The notes under the pieces were generated by a model. The model ran no database searches and was not told the origin of the DNA. It saw only the letters and a program-made list of their open reading frames with translations. From Maribacter halichondriae (lineage in GTDB: Bacteria; Bacteroidota; Bacteroidia; Flavobacteriales; Flavobacteriaceae), in NCBI RefSeq assembly GCF_027474825.1, contig NZ_CP107030.1:744001-808000 (forward strand): a stretch of DNA of 64,000 nt. The letters are read 5' to 3'. Shown here in pieces: positions 1 to 8,068 of this stretch. Numbering within the stretch: position 1 is the first letter of the stretch; each line of letters begins with the position of its first letter. The translations under genes and the position numbers were made by a program.

Positions 1-699
1 CCATCCTTCCACATCATTATAAACGCACATTCTAGGAAAAAACTGCGCGATGACATAGGCTCTGTTGCCATCGGCAAATTCTTCGTAACCTGACCTTGCC
101 CTATCGACTGTGTGATCTGGAATATTGTAATTCCACTTTATTGAAAAAGAAACCTGCTCCTTGCTCTTCAACGGCTGCGGCAAATCAATGCGCATCATCG
201 TGAAATTGATGGTATACGGCAGGGCCTTCCCTGAGGCATCTTTTACATGTTCGATAATAAAACCACCGTCGAAGGGTTCGCCCATATACTTTCCGGCAAA
301 GGCTCCCGGTTGCTCGGCCAATGGTACACCTTCCCCATTTTTAATACGGGCCTTGGAATCTTTAGTCCTGATATTTTGATCTAACTGTACCCAGAGAAAC
401 TCAAGGTCATCTGGTGAATTGTTGATATAGGTAATGGTTTCCTCACCATATAATTTATGGTTTTTGTCATCAAGCTCAACGTTCATGACATAGTTGGCCT
501 GTTGTTGGTAATAATCAGGGCCTGGTGCACCTGATGCCGAACGATACGTATTCGGAGTGGAGAACTCTTCGTACATCTGTCTGAACTTGCTTTGCGCCGT
601 ATGACCGGGCTCTTTTTCTTTAGGTGCTTCCTCTTGCGCCCCTGCGGTAAAGGCGAACAAGAATAAAATGGAAGCAAAACAATATTTTATCTTACTCAT
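1..699 (-). CDS. M1 family metallopeptidase, N-terminal part (runs off the window)
   Basis: Reading the minus strand from an ATG at 699 gives an open frame of 233 codons to the window edge with no stop. It begins with a clear signal peptide (charged MSKIK start, hydrophobic core, Ala-Gly-Ala-Gln cleavage region). The mature part carries a stretch resembling the N-terminal beta domain of M1 (gluzincin) aminopeptidases: MNVELDDKNHKLYGEETITY, then NNSPDDLEFLWVQLDQN. The catalytic HExxH segment would lie outside the window, so enzyme activity is inferred from the N-domain only. It sits upstream of a DUF6702 gene on the opposite side of its own start, an order common in flavobacteria. The likely role is periplasmic or surface peptide trimming. 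Confidence 0.75.
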   Translation of the reverse strand, partial: MSKIKYCFASILFLFAFTAGAQEEAPKEKEPGHTAQSKFRQMYEEFSTPNTYRSASGAPGPDYYQQQANYVMNVELDDKNHKLYGEETITYINNSPDDLEFLWVQLDQNIRTKDSKARIKNGEGVPLAEQPGAFAGKYMGEPFDGGFIIEHVKDASGKALPYTINFTMMRIDLPQPLKSKEQVSFSIKWNYNIPDHTVDRARSGYEEFADGNRAYVIAQFFPRMCVYNDVEGW

Positions 700-760
700 T
701 TTGTTGTGGTTTTATTAGCTGTGAAAAATACTGGAATTTTAAGGAATTGTTAATATACTG

Positions 761-1282
761 TTACAAATTTAACATTCCTTTAGTATCCGATTTTATGAGG
801 ACAAAGCTCTTTTTCTTGTTATTTATCTTAAAATGGACAACGTTCTGCTGTTCATCGAACAGGTCGGTAAGAATTTCGTTCTGTATCTGAACTGATCTGA
901 TTTTCTCCAACCCTACCTTAGGAATTTCCATATAACAGATCATCATATCGGTATCATACTTTTTACCCAAAAAGACATATTCCACTTGCACTCCGTCAAT
1001 TTCGAACAGAAGTTTCGTTCTCATATATTTTTCGATGTATTCATCGGCCATCGGGGATTCGACCTCAGTACTCAATTGGGCCCCAAGGTCGTAACGCTCA
1101 TCCAATAGTTTCTCCATATCGTCGATAAAGATTCGCGTCGTAATCTGAAAGGAATCCTCTTTTTCGGAATAGCCGATGTTGGTGACGCTCAGGTAAAATT
1201 TATGCGCTCCGGTGAAAGCCATTAACGGCACTACCAAAAGCAGAAAAATGATCTGTAAGGGTCGCATCTTATTCTTTTCCAT
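761..1282 (-). CDS. DUF6702 family secreted protein
   Basis: This 173-residue protein has an N-terminal hydrophobic segment (residues about 8-24) ending near Thr-Gly-Ala-His, so it is probably exported. The mature part has the pattern HKFYLSVTNIGYSEKEDSFQ followed by TRIFIDDMEKLL, which I recognise as the DUF6702 family of Bacteroidota. Function is unknown; some databases carry the misleading name peptidase E. No catalytic residues are evident. It lies next to the M1 peptidase start and the two may be co-transcribed, since both are on the minus strand with a 61-base gap. The alternative internal start at Met6 (MRPLQ) is equally possible. Confidence 0.7.
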   Translation of the reverse strand: MEKNKMRPLQIIFLLLVVPLMAFTGAHKFYLSVTNIGYSEKEDSFQITTRIFIDDMEKLLDERYDLGAQLSTEVESPMADEYIEKYMRTKLLFEIDGVQVEYVFLGKKYDTDMMICYMEIPKVGLEKIRSVQIQNEILTDLFDEQQNVVHFKINNKKKSFVLIKSDTKGMLNL

Positions 1283-1319
1283 CCTTCAAAAATAAGCAAT
1301 TGCCATGCCAAAAATGAAT

Positions 1320-2144
1320 CTAATCAGTTTCGTTTTCTTTTCGAAATGCCATGCTTTTCTTTTTTAAAAATTCCCACATAAGCAATTGATCTTCGGTATT
1401 CACTGTAGCTTCAAAAAGGGTATCGGCCTCACAGAAATACATGAATTCGTTCAACTTTTCTTCAGGAATCTTGAATTCTTGAACATAGACCGAATCCGGA
1501 TAAAGCTTTCGCACTTTTTCAAGCGGGCCCATCTTTTCATCTACTGCAACCAAACTTTTCAACTTTCGGGTACGGCCAGATACCCTGTTCAGAACTTTAT
1601 GCAAACTAATAACGACCCTCGGACGATAAGTAAGGGTGTCATATTCCACAATTACGAAATTTCCATGGTCCGCCTCGAACAATATACGTTCGTTCTGGGT
1701 CATCACCTTTACATAGGCATTCGGAAGCTCTAAAGTAGAAGCCGTCACCACGGGTTCGATTTTTTGGTTTCCCATATCCCTTCCCAATTTTCCAGATAGA
1801 TTATAGGGTCTTACGACGACTTCGTCCAATTCGGTTAGCGCATCTTCCAAAGGCACGAACAAAAAATTGCTCTCCAAGATGTTCAGGCCGACCACAATTT
1901 CCTTACGTTTGAATTGCACCGCGGAAAAAACGATGGTATCGTTCAAACGCACGGGAATGGTAAAAAATCCATTTACATCGGTTGTGGTAGCTCGTTGAGT
2001 TGTAATATTCATCACATGGGTACCCGCCACATCATTATCAGTACTGGTCACACGGCCATTCAGATCTGTAAATTGTTGCCCGTTTACCAAGCACACGGAC
2101 AAGAACAAAACGAACCGAGTTATAAAGTCGATAAAGGTTTTCAC
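1320..2144 (-). CDS. Secreted carboxypeptidase-regulatory-like domain protein, paralogue 3 of 3
   Basis: The frame is 274 residues long with an N-terminal signal peptide (hydrophobic FVLFLSVCLVNG, then Gln-Gln). Residues about 25-110 form a CarboxypepD_reg-like beta-sandwich: LNGRVTSTDNDVAGTHVMNI, a TTDVNGFFTIPV turn, FSAVQFKRKEIVV and a closing ELDEVVVRPYNL. The remainder has no family I recognise. The start is GTG at 2144, whose last bases overlap the TGA of the upstream paralogue (shared GTGA), so translation is probably coupled. It is the last gene of a three-gene tandem array (with 2141-2940 and 2927-3676). Such domains also occur at the N-terminus of TonB-dependent transporters, but here there is no plug or barrel. 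Confidence 0.65.
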   Translation of the reverse strand: MKTFIDFITRFVLFLSVCLVNGQQFTDLNGRVTSTDNDVAGTHVMNITTQRATTTDVNGFFTIPVRLNDTIVFSAVQFKRKEIVVGLNILESNFLFVPLEDALTELDEVVVRPYNLSGKLGRDMGNQKIEPVVTASTLELPNAYVKVMTQNERILFEADHGNFVIVEYDTLTYRPRVVISLHKVLNRVSGRTRKLKSLVAVDEKMGPLEKVRKLYPDSVYVQEFKIPEEKLNEFMYFCEADTLFEATVNTEDQLLMWEFLKKKSMAFRKENETD

Positions 2145-2940
2145 TTCTTCTGTATTATTTCCAAACCGTTGTTTTGACGATACAGCAAACTTTTATCCCG
2201 CATATAATCCCAAATCTTGAAACGGTCGTGGGTATTTACAGTAGTCTGAAAAACGGAATCTACCTCGCAGAAATACATAAAATCATCGATTTTTTCCTCG
2301 GGAATCTTAAATTCAATTCGAAATAACGAATCCGCGTACATTTCGCGAACCCGCTGTGTACGGGCATATTTTTGGTTTCTGGCCAGACGATTTTTAAGCA
2401 TTTTGGTACGCCCTGAAATACCGTTCAAAATGGCGTTTAAAGGAACAAGGCCACCTCCGCTCGTGGCCTCGAACAATTGTCTTTCGGCCATCGTAGGTAC
2501 TTTTACATAGGCATTGGGCAGCCCCAAGGTAGAGGCTGTTACCACAGGTTCGACATCCATTCTTTTGGTGTCCCTGAAAATATTCCCTGTAAGGTTATAG
2601 GGCATGACGACAACCTCGTCAAGTTCGGTCAATGCTTCCTCCAAAGGAATGGATAACATTTTGCTTTTTAGAATATCCGCCGTGACTACAATCTCTTTTC
2701 GTTTGAATTGAATGGCAGAAAAAACAATAGTATCATACAGTTTTGCGGGGATTGCGAAGAATCCGTTTTCATCGGTAATTGAAGCGCGCTTTGTAGTTAT
2801 GTTCAATACATGGGTAGCAGCAACATCACCATCTTTGCTATAGACGCGACCCTCTATCTTATCACTTGAAAAAAGGTTCTGCGCACTCACAAAGGTGCTG
2901 AACGTAAAGAAAAAAAAAGAAAAAGTCTACTCCTTACCAT
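2141..2940 (-). CDS. Secreted carboxypeptidase-regulatory-like domain protein, paralogue 2 of 3; one-base frame break in the signal peptide
   Basis: The continuous frame starts only at a GTG (2890, GTG AGT GCG CAG) and lacks an export signal, although both neighbouring paralogues have one. Upstream in the same frame is a hydrophobic stretch (TFSFFFFTFSTFVSAQ) without a start codon, bounded by the stop of the previous gene. Adding one A to either A-run at 2910-2924 joins it to an ATG at 2940, giving MVRSRLFLFFFF...FVSAQ, a good signal peptide, and a 266-residue protein. I therefore annotate from 2940. Residues after the signal form the same domain as the neighbours (EGRVYSKDGDVAATHVLNI, ELDEVVVMPYNL). 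The missing A is most likely a homopolymer sequencing error; slippage-based phase variation is the alternative. Confidence 0.6.
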
Positions 2941-3676
2941 CGAGGGTCTTACGGAATTCTCGACTCTGGGTCACCAAAAAATCGATAAGTTGAAATTCGT
3001 TGCTCTTTTTCAGTAACGACTGTTCCGGCAACTTATCATCGGTGTAGACCAAAAAAGCACCGATTTGGTCTTGTGGCAGTTTAAGGTCCACCACAAAAAA
3101 TTCATCATCGTAGACCTGTCGTAAGACTTCGCTGACCTTCAACTTAGGTCCGGAAACTTCTTCAGATGTATTGGATTTAAAGAGTGCCCTAAAAATATTG
3201 GCGATATTGAGTCCGTCTTGTATTTGCTGCTGAGAATTGGCCCTCATGGCTGCATTCTCTACTTCGGTAGAACGGTCTACCTCATATTCAAATTCTTTAA
3301 ATTCTTCATTTTTGACCTGTAAGAAGCGTTCTTTATCTTCAGGGGTAACGATTATCTCATCGAGTTCGGTCACCTTTTCGTTTACCTCGACCACAAGTCG
3401 GTTCTTCTTTAAGATTTCATCGCTTATCTTGACCACCTGCATTTCATAATTCACCGCCGTAAAAGCAAGATCATCGCCTTCCTTGACCGCAATGGCAAAG
3501 CGACCTTGATCATCGGTTATAGTGGCCCGTTCAGAGGTCACATTGATGACGTTCTCGTTTGGTACGCTTACATCTCGATATAGTACCTGACCCCGCAAAA
3601 TGCGTCGTTCATCATCTTGGGCAAAAATGGTATTGATACTAATTAGTAAGGTCAGGGAAAGTAATAGTGTTTTCAT
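2927..3676 (-). CDS. Secreted carboxypeptidase-regulatory-like domain protein, paralogue 1 of 3
   Basis: This is the first gene of the three-gene array: 249 residues, ATG at 3676, signal peptide MKTLLLSLTLLISINTIFAQ. The mature domain follows the same layout as its neighbours: LRGQVLYRDVSVPNENVINV, SERATITDDQGRFAIAV, FTAVNYEMQVVKI and ELDEIIVTPEDK. A charged central part and a C-terminal part (KLKVSEVLRQVYDDEFFVVD, LPQDQIGAFLVYTDD) are shared in outline with paralogues 2 and 3. Its stop TAG at 2927-2929 lies inside the probable start region of the next gene, so the three genes are probably one transcript. The function is unknown; a cell-envelope role is inferred from the signal peptide. Confidence 0.65.
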   Translation of the reverse strand: MKTLLLSLTLLISINTIFAQDDERRILRGQVLYRDVSVPNENVINVTSERATITDDQGRFAIAVKEGDDLAFTAVNYEMQVVKISDEILKKNRLVVEVNEKVTELDEIIVTPEDKERFLQVKNEEFKEFEYEVDRSTEVENAAMRANSQQQIQDGLNIANIFRALFKSNTSEEVSGPKLKVSEVLRQVYDDEFFVVDLKLPQDQIGAFLVYTDDKLPEQSLLKKSNEFQLIDFLVTQSREFRKTLDGKE

Positions 3677-3995
3677 ATTCGATTTTCGAATTATAAAGAA
3701 AATACAAGTTCTGCCGATAAAAAAACCGACACCACTAAACTTTTGTTAATTTGTAAAACGAATGGGCCGTCTTGCCTGTTTTTAAAGGATGGGTAAAGAA
3801 TAAGTAACTTGAGTTCCGTTCAACGGATATTCCGTTCGTTTTGACCCCCAACCGACGTATTTTATCGTTGAATACTAGGTAAATGCATAGATAATTTTAT
3901 TTTTGTTAACAGTGGTATCGACGGATATTGGGGCTAGAAACAATTAACCTGTATCTTAAATCTCTTATCTTTAGTAGAACACTTAAAATTGCGTT
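3677..3995. other. Divergent intergenic region (319 bp)
   Basis: The space separates the minus-strand three-gene array from the plus-strand fibre gene and must hold both promoters. It contains a cluster of inverted half-sites (3815-3836) and a TATCTTTA element at about 3967 close to a Bacteroidota -7 box, some 28 bases before the fibre gene ATG. I saw no open frame or RNA gene in it. Confidence 0.6.
3815..3836. promoter_or_regulatory. Three alternating half-sites, operator-like
   Basis: The half-site TCCGTT is followed after one base by its exact complement AACGGA, and after three more bases by TCCGTT again. This makes two overlapping perfect inverted repeats sharing the central arm. The cluster sits midway in the divergent region between two sets of surface-protein genes. 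Binding by a dimeric regulator is inferred only. Confidence 0.4.
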
Positions 3996-6758
3996 ATGAA
4001 ATCGTCCAAACTCCTATTGCTTTTGGGTCTTCTTTTTTGCGGCAGCCTTTTTGGGCAAGTCAAGATTGGTGACAATCCCCAAGCCATAGACCCTGGATCC
4101 GTCTTGGAACTCGAAAGTTCTGAAAGGGTTTTGGTCATTACCCGGGTATCGACGGCCGAGATGAATGCCATTACCCCACTTCAGGGTGCTTTGGTGTACA
4201 ACACCGATCTTCAGTGCGTGCATTACTTCAATGGTACCGCTTGGGTAAATTTATGTGGCGAAGGTGGTGCCACGGCCAATATAACGGCAGATCCTATCAT
4301 TCATGATATCGCAACCATCGCTTTAACCCCTTCGCCGAATGGCACCAATATCGAAATAGCAGAAAATAGTATCAGCAGTGAAATGATCGTCAACGGGGGA
4401 GTCAATGGCGTGGACATACAAAACGGTTCTATCGGACCCGGAAAATTACAGAACCAATCGGTGACCGTGGACAAATTATCGCAAAATGCCGTTGGACCCT
4501 TTGCCATCAATCGAGATAGTCTGCCCGTAAGCTTTTTTGAAAATGATATCGGATATTTGACGGAAATCAATATTCTCAGTGATGCGCCTGAAAATGTGTT
4601 ATCGCTTAATAATGGGGGTGTCTTTTATGATGATACCGACCTGCTGAACGCAGTAAATGGCGCCGAGATTAATTTGAACAATCATATCGGGGATGATAAT
4701 GATATTGATGCCCAAAATGAACTTTCTAACTTGGTTCTTAATGGAAACATTCTGACCCTCTCTAACCCTTTGACCGCCGGCAACCAAGTGACTTTGCCGA
4801 CTGGCGGAGGAGAAAACCCTAACAATGAATTGATCACCGATGCTGATCTATTGGGCACAGATTTGGTAATTACCGAAGCTGGGACGGCATGGTCGGTATC
4901 GTTAGCACCATTAGCCGGAGGAGGATCAGGTTCTACCGAAGAAGTAGATGGAATTACTTTAACGGGAGTTGGAACCAACGCCGATCCCTTTAAAATAGAA
5001 CCCTCTGCGGTAAATGGACAGTTTCTGAGCACAACAGCTGGTGCTGTTACTTGGGCAAACTTACCCGGAGGTACCGGCGGCACGGTTGAATCAGACGGAG
5101 TAACAATAGAAGGAAATGGTGTAAGTCCCAATCCGCTACAAATAAGAGATGGTGGAGTAACACCGCCCAAAATAGAACCTTCCGCGACAGATGGGCAGGT
5201 ATTGACCACGGTAGCGGGGAACGTGGCATGGGCAACCGCAACGGCTGGGGCATCCATTACAGGTACAACCATCGATGGCGATGGAACCGTCGCCACGCCA
5301 TTGGAACTGGCCGATGACGCGGTGACAACTATAAAAATACTGGATGCCAATGTAACGCCTCCCAAAATAGAGCCTTCCGCGACAGACGGGCAGGTACTGA
5401 CCACGGTAGCGGGGAACGTGGCGTGGGCCACCGCGACGGCAGGCGCATCCGTTACGGGAACCACCATTGATGGTGACGGCACTCTGGCCACCCCTTTAGA
5501 ATTGGCCGACGATGCCGTGACTACGGTAAAAATATTGGACGCCAACGTGACACCTCCCAAAATCGAGCCCTCCGCGACCGATGGACAGGTGCTTACTACG
5601 GTAGCAGGCAACGTGGCTTGGGCCACAGCAACCGCCGGGGCATCAGTCACAGGAACGACCATCGATGGTGATGGGACTGTAGCCACTCCTTTGGAACTGG
5701 CCGATGACGCAGTGACAACGATAAAGATATTGGATGCCAATGTAACGCCTCCAAAAATAGAACCTTCCTCGACAGACGGGCAGGTATTGACCACGGTAGC
5801 GGGGAATGTGGCTTGGGCCACAACAGCCGCCGGGGCATCAGCCACAGGAACGACCATCGATGGTGATGGAACCCTCGCCACTCCTTTGGAACTAGCCGAC
5901 GATGCCGTAACCTCTGTCAAAATTCTCAATGCGACCGTAGCCGCTGAAGACCTCAATGATATGGGGGCAGCAAACGGAGAGGTTCTAAAATGGAATGGCG
6001 CGAACTGGGCACCTGCGGTCGACACGGGTGGCTCTCAAAATCTTTTTGAATCGGATTTTACGCTGGCTGCCAATCGAACACATAATCTTGGTGGAAATAA
6101 TTTTGTTTTGGGCGGTTCCGGAAATGTAGCAATCGGCACTCTGCCTGGTGCACCACAAGACAGATTGGATGTTGATGGTCAAATAAGAGCTCGTAATGGT
6201 TTTGCCTCAACAGAAGGAAGTGCGGGTAATCCTGGATATGGATTTTATACTGGTGGCAATACCGATATGGGAATGTTTCGAGCTGGAGTAAATAACTTAG
6301 GTTTTTCTACTGCCGGTACAGAGGTCATCCGAATAGATGAGAATCAAAACGTTGGTATCGGAATTCCAGCACCAACAGAAAAGCTACACGTAATTGGCAA
6401 TATTTTGGCGTCAGGAACAATAACTCCAGATTACGTCTTCCAAACTTATTTCGATGGGAAAAGCTCACTTAATCCGGAGTACAAAATGTTTAATCTACAG
6501 CAAATTGAAGATTTTGTTCGTAGTCACAAACATTTACCCGGGGTACCTTCTGCCAAAGATATTAAAGAAAAAGGTGGCATCTTAATTAATAAATCGACCG
6601 AAATCAATCTTGAAAAAATCGAAGAACTATTCCTTCACACCATAGAGCAAGAGAAAAAAATAAATCAACTTAAAACTGAAAATCAAGCAATTTCAAAAGA
6701 ACTCGCCACTCTAAAAAAAGAGTTAGAAAAACTTAAAAATTTAATTGAAAACAGATAA
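3996..6758 (+). CDS. Long repetitive secreted fibre-like protein with C-terminal coiled coil
   Basis: This 920-residue protein starts with a signal peptide (LLLLLGLLFCGSLFGQ). Residues about 21-90 (VKIGDNPQAIDPGSVLELES ... QGALVYNTDLQCVHYFNGTAW) are shared with the collagen-like protein at 8069. The middle holds four 65-residue repeats (about residues 389-648) rich in TTVAGNVAWATATAG and TTIDGDGTVATPLELADDAV. The C-terminus resembles a chaperone/tail-fibre-like end common in Bacteroidota: KLHVIGNILASGTITPDYVF, FVRSHKHLPGVPSAKDI, KSTEINLEKIEELFLHTIEQ and a closing Lys/Glu/Leu heptad coiled coil. No T9SS sorting domain is visible on it. The next gene, a T9SS type-B protein, starts directly at its stop, so the two are probably translated together. 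It is likely a trimeric surface fibre (inference). Confidence 0.65.
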   Translation: MKSSKLLLLLGLLFCGSLFGQVKIGDNPQAIDPGSVLELESSERVLVITRVSTAEMNAITPLQGALVYNTDLQCVHYFNGTAWVNLCGEGGATANITADPIIHDIATIALTPSPNGTNIEIAENSISSEMIVNGGVNGVDIQNGSIGPGKLQNQSVTVDKLSQNAVGPFAINRDSLPVSFFENDIGYLTEINILSDAPENVLSLNNGGVFYDDTDLLNAVNGAEINLNNHIGDDNDIDAQNELSNLVLNGNILTLSNPLTAGNQVTLPTGGGENPNNELITDADLLGTDLVITEAGTAWSVSLAPLAGGGSGSTEEVDGITLTGVGTNADPFKIEPSAVNGQFLSTTAGAVTWANLPGGTGGTVESDGVTIEGNGVSPNPLQIRDGGVTPPKIEPSATDGQVLTTVAGNVAWATATAGASITGTTIDGDGTVATPLELADDAVTTIKILDANVTPPKIEPSATDGQVLTTVAGNVAWATATAGASVTGTTIDGDGTLATPLELADDAVTTVKILDANVTPPKIEPSATDGQVLTTVAGNVAWATATAGASVTGTTIDGDGTVATPLELADDAVTTIKILDANVTPPKIEPSSTDGQVLTTVAGNVAWATTAAGASATGTTIDGDGTLATPLELADDAVTSVKILNATVAAEDLNDMGAANGEVLKWNGANWAPAVDTGGSQNLFESDFTLAANRTHNLGGNNFVLGGSGNVAIGTLPGAPQDRLDVDGQIRARNGFASTEGSAGNPGYGFYTGGNTDMGMFRAGVNNLGFSTAGTEVIRIDENQNVGIGIPAPTEKLHVIGNILASGTITPDYVFQTYFDGKSSLNPEYKMFNLQQIEDFVRSHKHLPGVPSAKDIKEKGGILINKSTEINLEKIEELFLHTIEQEKKINQLKTENQAISKELATLKKELEKLKNLIENR
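5160..5939 (+). repeat. Four tandem 195-bp coding repeats
   Basis: Units begin at 5160, 5355, 5550 and 5745 and encode 65 residues each. The amino acids are almost identical, but many third codon positions differ between units. The repeats are therefore old or held by selection at protein level, not fresh DNA copies. Confidence 0.9.
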
Positions 6759-7904
6759 TTGAAAAGATTGCTTTATATATTATGTTCGGTAGTTGGCCTG
6801 ATTTCTCACGCCCAAACCGCCCTATATAACAGCGGCAACCTACGCATTCATGAAAACGGCCAAATGGGTTTCCATACCGATCTGACGAATGATGGTGTTT
6901 TTGATGAAAATTTGGGGTTGGTCGGCTTTTATGGTAATAGTATAAGTGTTTCCGGGGCCTTCGCCCCTACTTTCTTCGATGTTGAATTTGCGGCTACGGG
7001 CAGTACCTTGTTGAACAGCTCCGTCAATGTCACCAACAATGCCAATTTTATTTCGGGCAATGTGGCGACCTTTAGAAATACTTCGGACGTTTCCTTACAA
7101 TTTTTGGAAAATGGTTTTTATACCGGTGAGAGCGATCCGAACAAGGTAGACGGGTACGTTTCGGTCAGCGGGCGGCCCAATTTTACGTTTCCCGTGGGCG
7201 ATGCAAATCAACTTCGCCCACTCATTATGCAATCTTCGGGAGCCGGTACATTGGCAAAATGCGCCTACTTTTTTGAAGACCCGAACAATCCTCAAAGTTT
7301 AGACGACGCTTTTAGCACAGGTCGAACCGCACCTAACGTCGGGGTTGTGAGTCCCTTTGAGTTTTGGCGGCTGGAGAGCGATGTGCCGACCACTATTAGT
7401 ATCAGCTGGAACGAGCGTAGTAATATATCCGGTCTGACCGACGATGTAAATACCATAGCCATAGTCGGATTCAGCAAAAGCCTAAATCAATGGGTAGGTT
7501 TAGGTAGCACTTCCAGAGCGGGTGATCTGGTACAAGGCTTTATCACCTCGGCGCAATTTGTGCCTGATGATTATGACGCTATTACGTTTTCAGGTTCCGG
7601 AGCGCCCGATGTGCTTTTAGAATTGGATAATTATCTCGTGAGTGCCAATGGCGATGGCATCAATGATTTTCTTGAGATTCCGGAGTTGGAACAATCACCG
7701 AACAACGAACTCTTCATCTATGACCGTTTTGGGATGAAGGTATTCGAACAGACCAATTATACCAATGAATTTAGCGGTTTCGCAAATACCGGCGACTTCG
7801 TTTTTCAACGCGAAAAAGGATTACCTTCAGGCGTATATTATTATGTTGTTTCCATGAAAGATATGGGCCTTGATTTTCAAGGATTCTTCTATTTGACACG
7901 ATAA
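6759..7904 (+). CDS. T9SS type-B sorted secreted protein, partner of the upstream fibre protein
   Basis: This 381-residue protein has a signal peptide ending near SHAQ. The start is TTG at 6759, immediately after the fibre gene stop at 6758. The body (NSGNLRIHENGQMGFHTDLT, FTFPVGDANQLRPL, AYFFEDPNNPQ) is a beta-rich module also present in the protein at 10694. The last 85 residues (YLVSANGDGINDFLEIPEL, NNELFIYDRFGMKVFE, GLPSGVYYYVVSM) match the gliding-motility-associated C-terminal domain (CHU_C, type-B sorting domain). This domain directs export across the outer membrane by the type IX system. The tight linkage suggests it carries or anchors the fibre protein; that is inference. Confidence 0.75.
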   Translation: MKRLLYILCSVVGLISHAQTALYNSGNLRIHENGQMGFHTDLTNDGVFDENLGLVGFYGNSISVSGAFAPTFFDVEFAATGSTLLNSSVNVTNNANFISGNVATFRNTSDVSLQFLENGFYTGESDPNKVDGYVSVSGRPNFTFPVGDANQLRPLIMQSSGAGTLAKCAYFFEDPNNPQSLDDAFSTGRTAPNVGVVSPFEFWRLESDVPTTISISWNERSNISGLTDDVNTIAIVGFSKSLNQWVGLGSTSRAGDLVQGFITSAQFVPDDYDAITFSGSGAPDVLLELDNYLVSANGDGINDFLEIPELEQSPNNELFIYDRFGMKVFEQTNYTNEFSGFANTGDFVFQREKGLPSGVYYYVVSMKDMGLDFQGFFYLTR

Positions 7905-8022
7905 AACCAATATACTTCGCTCGACAAAAAGTCATATTTTACGGTAACTCGCAGACAATTTTCATTTCACAACATATTTTAAGCTACACACAACAATTAT
8001 TATTGGTTGCTCTCGTTTCGTA

Positions 8023-8042
8023 CTAATTTTACTACAAATTAG
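8023..8042. repeat. Short inverted repeat upstream of the collagen-like gene
   Basis: The arms CTAATTT (8023-8029) and AAATTAG (8036-8042) are separated by six bases and end 26 bases before the ATG of the collagen-like gene. It could be an operator or a small hairpin in the 5' leader; AT-rich arms of this size also arise by chance. Confidence 0.25.
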
Positions 8043-8068
8043 AAGATTAACACAAATCTTAGCGAAAA

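Noticed and set aside
5160..5939. Regular 195-bp repeats as a possible CRISPR-like array
   Set aside because: Units are adjacent with no spacers, are in coding frame, and no cas genes are present. They are protein repeats.
4682..6025. Long minus-strand open frame (447 codons) opposite the first fibre gene
   Set aside because: It is the mirror of the 195-bp repeats and has low-complexity Val/Ala/Pro/Ser composition. The plus strand has a signal peptide, conserved module and coiled coil.
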